NCBI RefSeq assembly: GCF_018968705.1
Contig: NZ_CP076668.1
Span: 1,860,001 to 1,924,000 of the forward strand
Reading direction: 5' to 3'
Length of the DNA stretch: 64,000 bases
DNA from: Pseudomonas lijiangensis
GTDB lineage: Bacteria; Pseudomonadota; Gammaproteobacteria; Pseudomonadales; Pseudomonadaceae
In this document: piece by piece, positions 63,811-64,000 of the stretch
How the letters are laid out: each line of letters begins with the position of its first letter
Numbering within the stretch: the stretch's first letter is position 1
Program-made: the position numbers and the translations under genes
The notes under the pieces: generated by a model
What the model was told of the DNA's origin: nothing
Databases searched by the model: none
What the model saw: only the letters and a program-made list of their open reading frames with translations

Positions 63811-64000
63811 ATGAATCTGTTGACTAAAAGCAAGGCACAGGGGCGCGACATCGTCGAGTTGCAGGAGGGTGCGCTGGAATATGTAGGCTTCGCCGCGTAT
63901 CGCCTGGAAACCGGCGAGCGTTTGTCCCTCAATGCCGAAGACAACGAATTGTGCGTGGTGCTGCTCACCGGCCATGCCAGTGTGAGCGGCGAAGCATTGG
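63811..64000 (+). CDS. iolB: 5-Deoxy-glucuronate isomerase, 5' part
   Basis: The window ends inside this gene. The 63 visible residues start MNLLTKSKAQGRDIVELQEG and contain GFAAYRLETGERL, which fits IolB, the cupin isomerase of the inositol pathway. GGAGG precedes the ATG. Order iolC-iolE-iolB supports the call. Confidence 0.85.
   Translation, partial: MNLLTKSKAQGRDIVELQEGALEYVGFAAYRLETGERLSLNAEDNELCVVLLTGHASVSGEAL

Overview
The window is a contiguous piece of a GC-rich Pseudomonas chromosome, probably of the P. syringae/P. fluorescens lineage. The evidence is the gene set (prmB-aroC, mtnBDC, speE, a LuxR solo, a DUF3509 protein, RraB, an iolC-DUF2090 fusion), the very Pseudomonas-like intergenic REP elements and the codon use. 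No sequence search was possible, so every family call rests on recognisable motifs, length and gene order.

Layout. 1-8.2 kb: housekeeping metabolism, with an isochorismatase-like hydrolase, prmB, an alpha/beta hydrolase, aroC, an MFS transporter overlapping mtnB, then mtnD and mtnC of the methionine salvage pathway. 8.2-9.0 kb: a roughly 270-bp interrupted palindrome with no believable gene. 9.0-16.3 kb: a LuxR solo, DUF3509, ankyrin and ZIP-transporter genes, speE, and an LtaS-like phosphoglycerol transferase. 16.4-25.7 kb: small conserved proteins, rraB, a three-gene cpATP-grasp/alpha-E/transglutaminase operon, a rhodanese-like protein without its cysteine, a class I amidotransferase, a CorA-type transporter, a crotonase and a methyltransferase. 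25.8-27.4 kb: a manganese catalase and a YciE-type ferritin-like protein.

The main accessory region is 27.6-46.6 kb, a contact-dependent growth inhibition (CDI) type two-partner secretion locus. A clear sigma-70 promoter drives a TpsB/CdiB transporter, followed by a 4709-residue TpsA/CdiA exoprotein and an Imm8-like immunity gene. The exoprotein carries long filamentous-haemagglutinin repeats with a recent internal duplication. It also has an AT-rich block of about 600 bp where CdiA proteins keep their receptor-binding region, and a C-terminal autoprocessing Hint domain just ahead of a small toxin domain. Downstream lies a graveyard and reservoir of exchanged tips: a broken copy of the Hint domain, an EndoU-like toxin tip with its own overlapping immunity-like gene, fragments of a further module, and two more small immunity-like genes, one of them frameshifted. 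These parts are AT-rich compared with the flanks.

46.9-64 kb returns to core genome: a lipoprotein, a DUF4124 protein, a cytochrome c, tRNA-Ser(GGA) with promoter and terminator, an SDR, a second isochorismatase fold with serine in place of the catalytic cysteine, a DUF3142/TPR-like pair, a cytochrome b561, a ybhP-clsB-ybhN phospholipid operon, a soluble double-PAS chemoreceptor resembling BdlA, and the start of a myo-inositol catabolism cluster (rpiR-type regulator, iolC, iolE, iolB cut by the window end). At least six REP-type palindromes sit in intergenic gaps; two of them share an identical interior.
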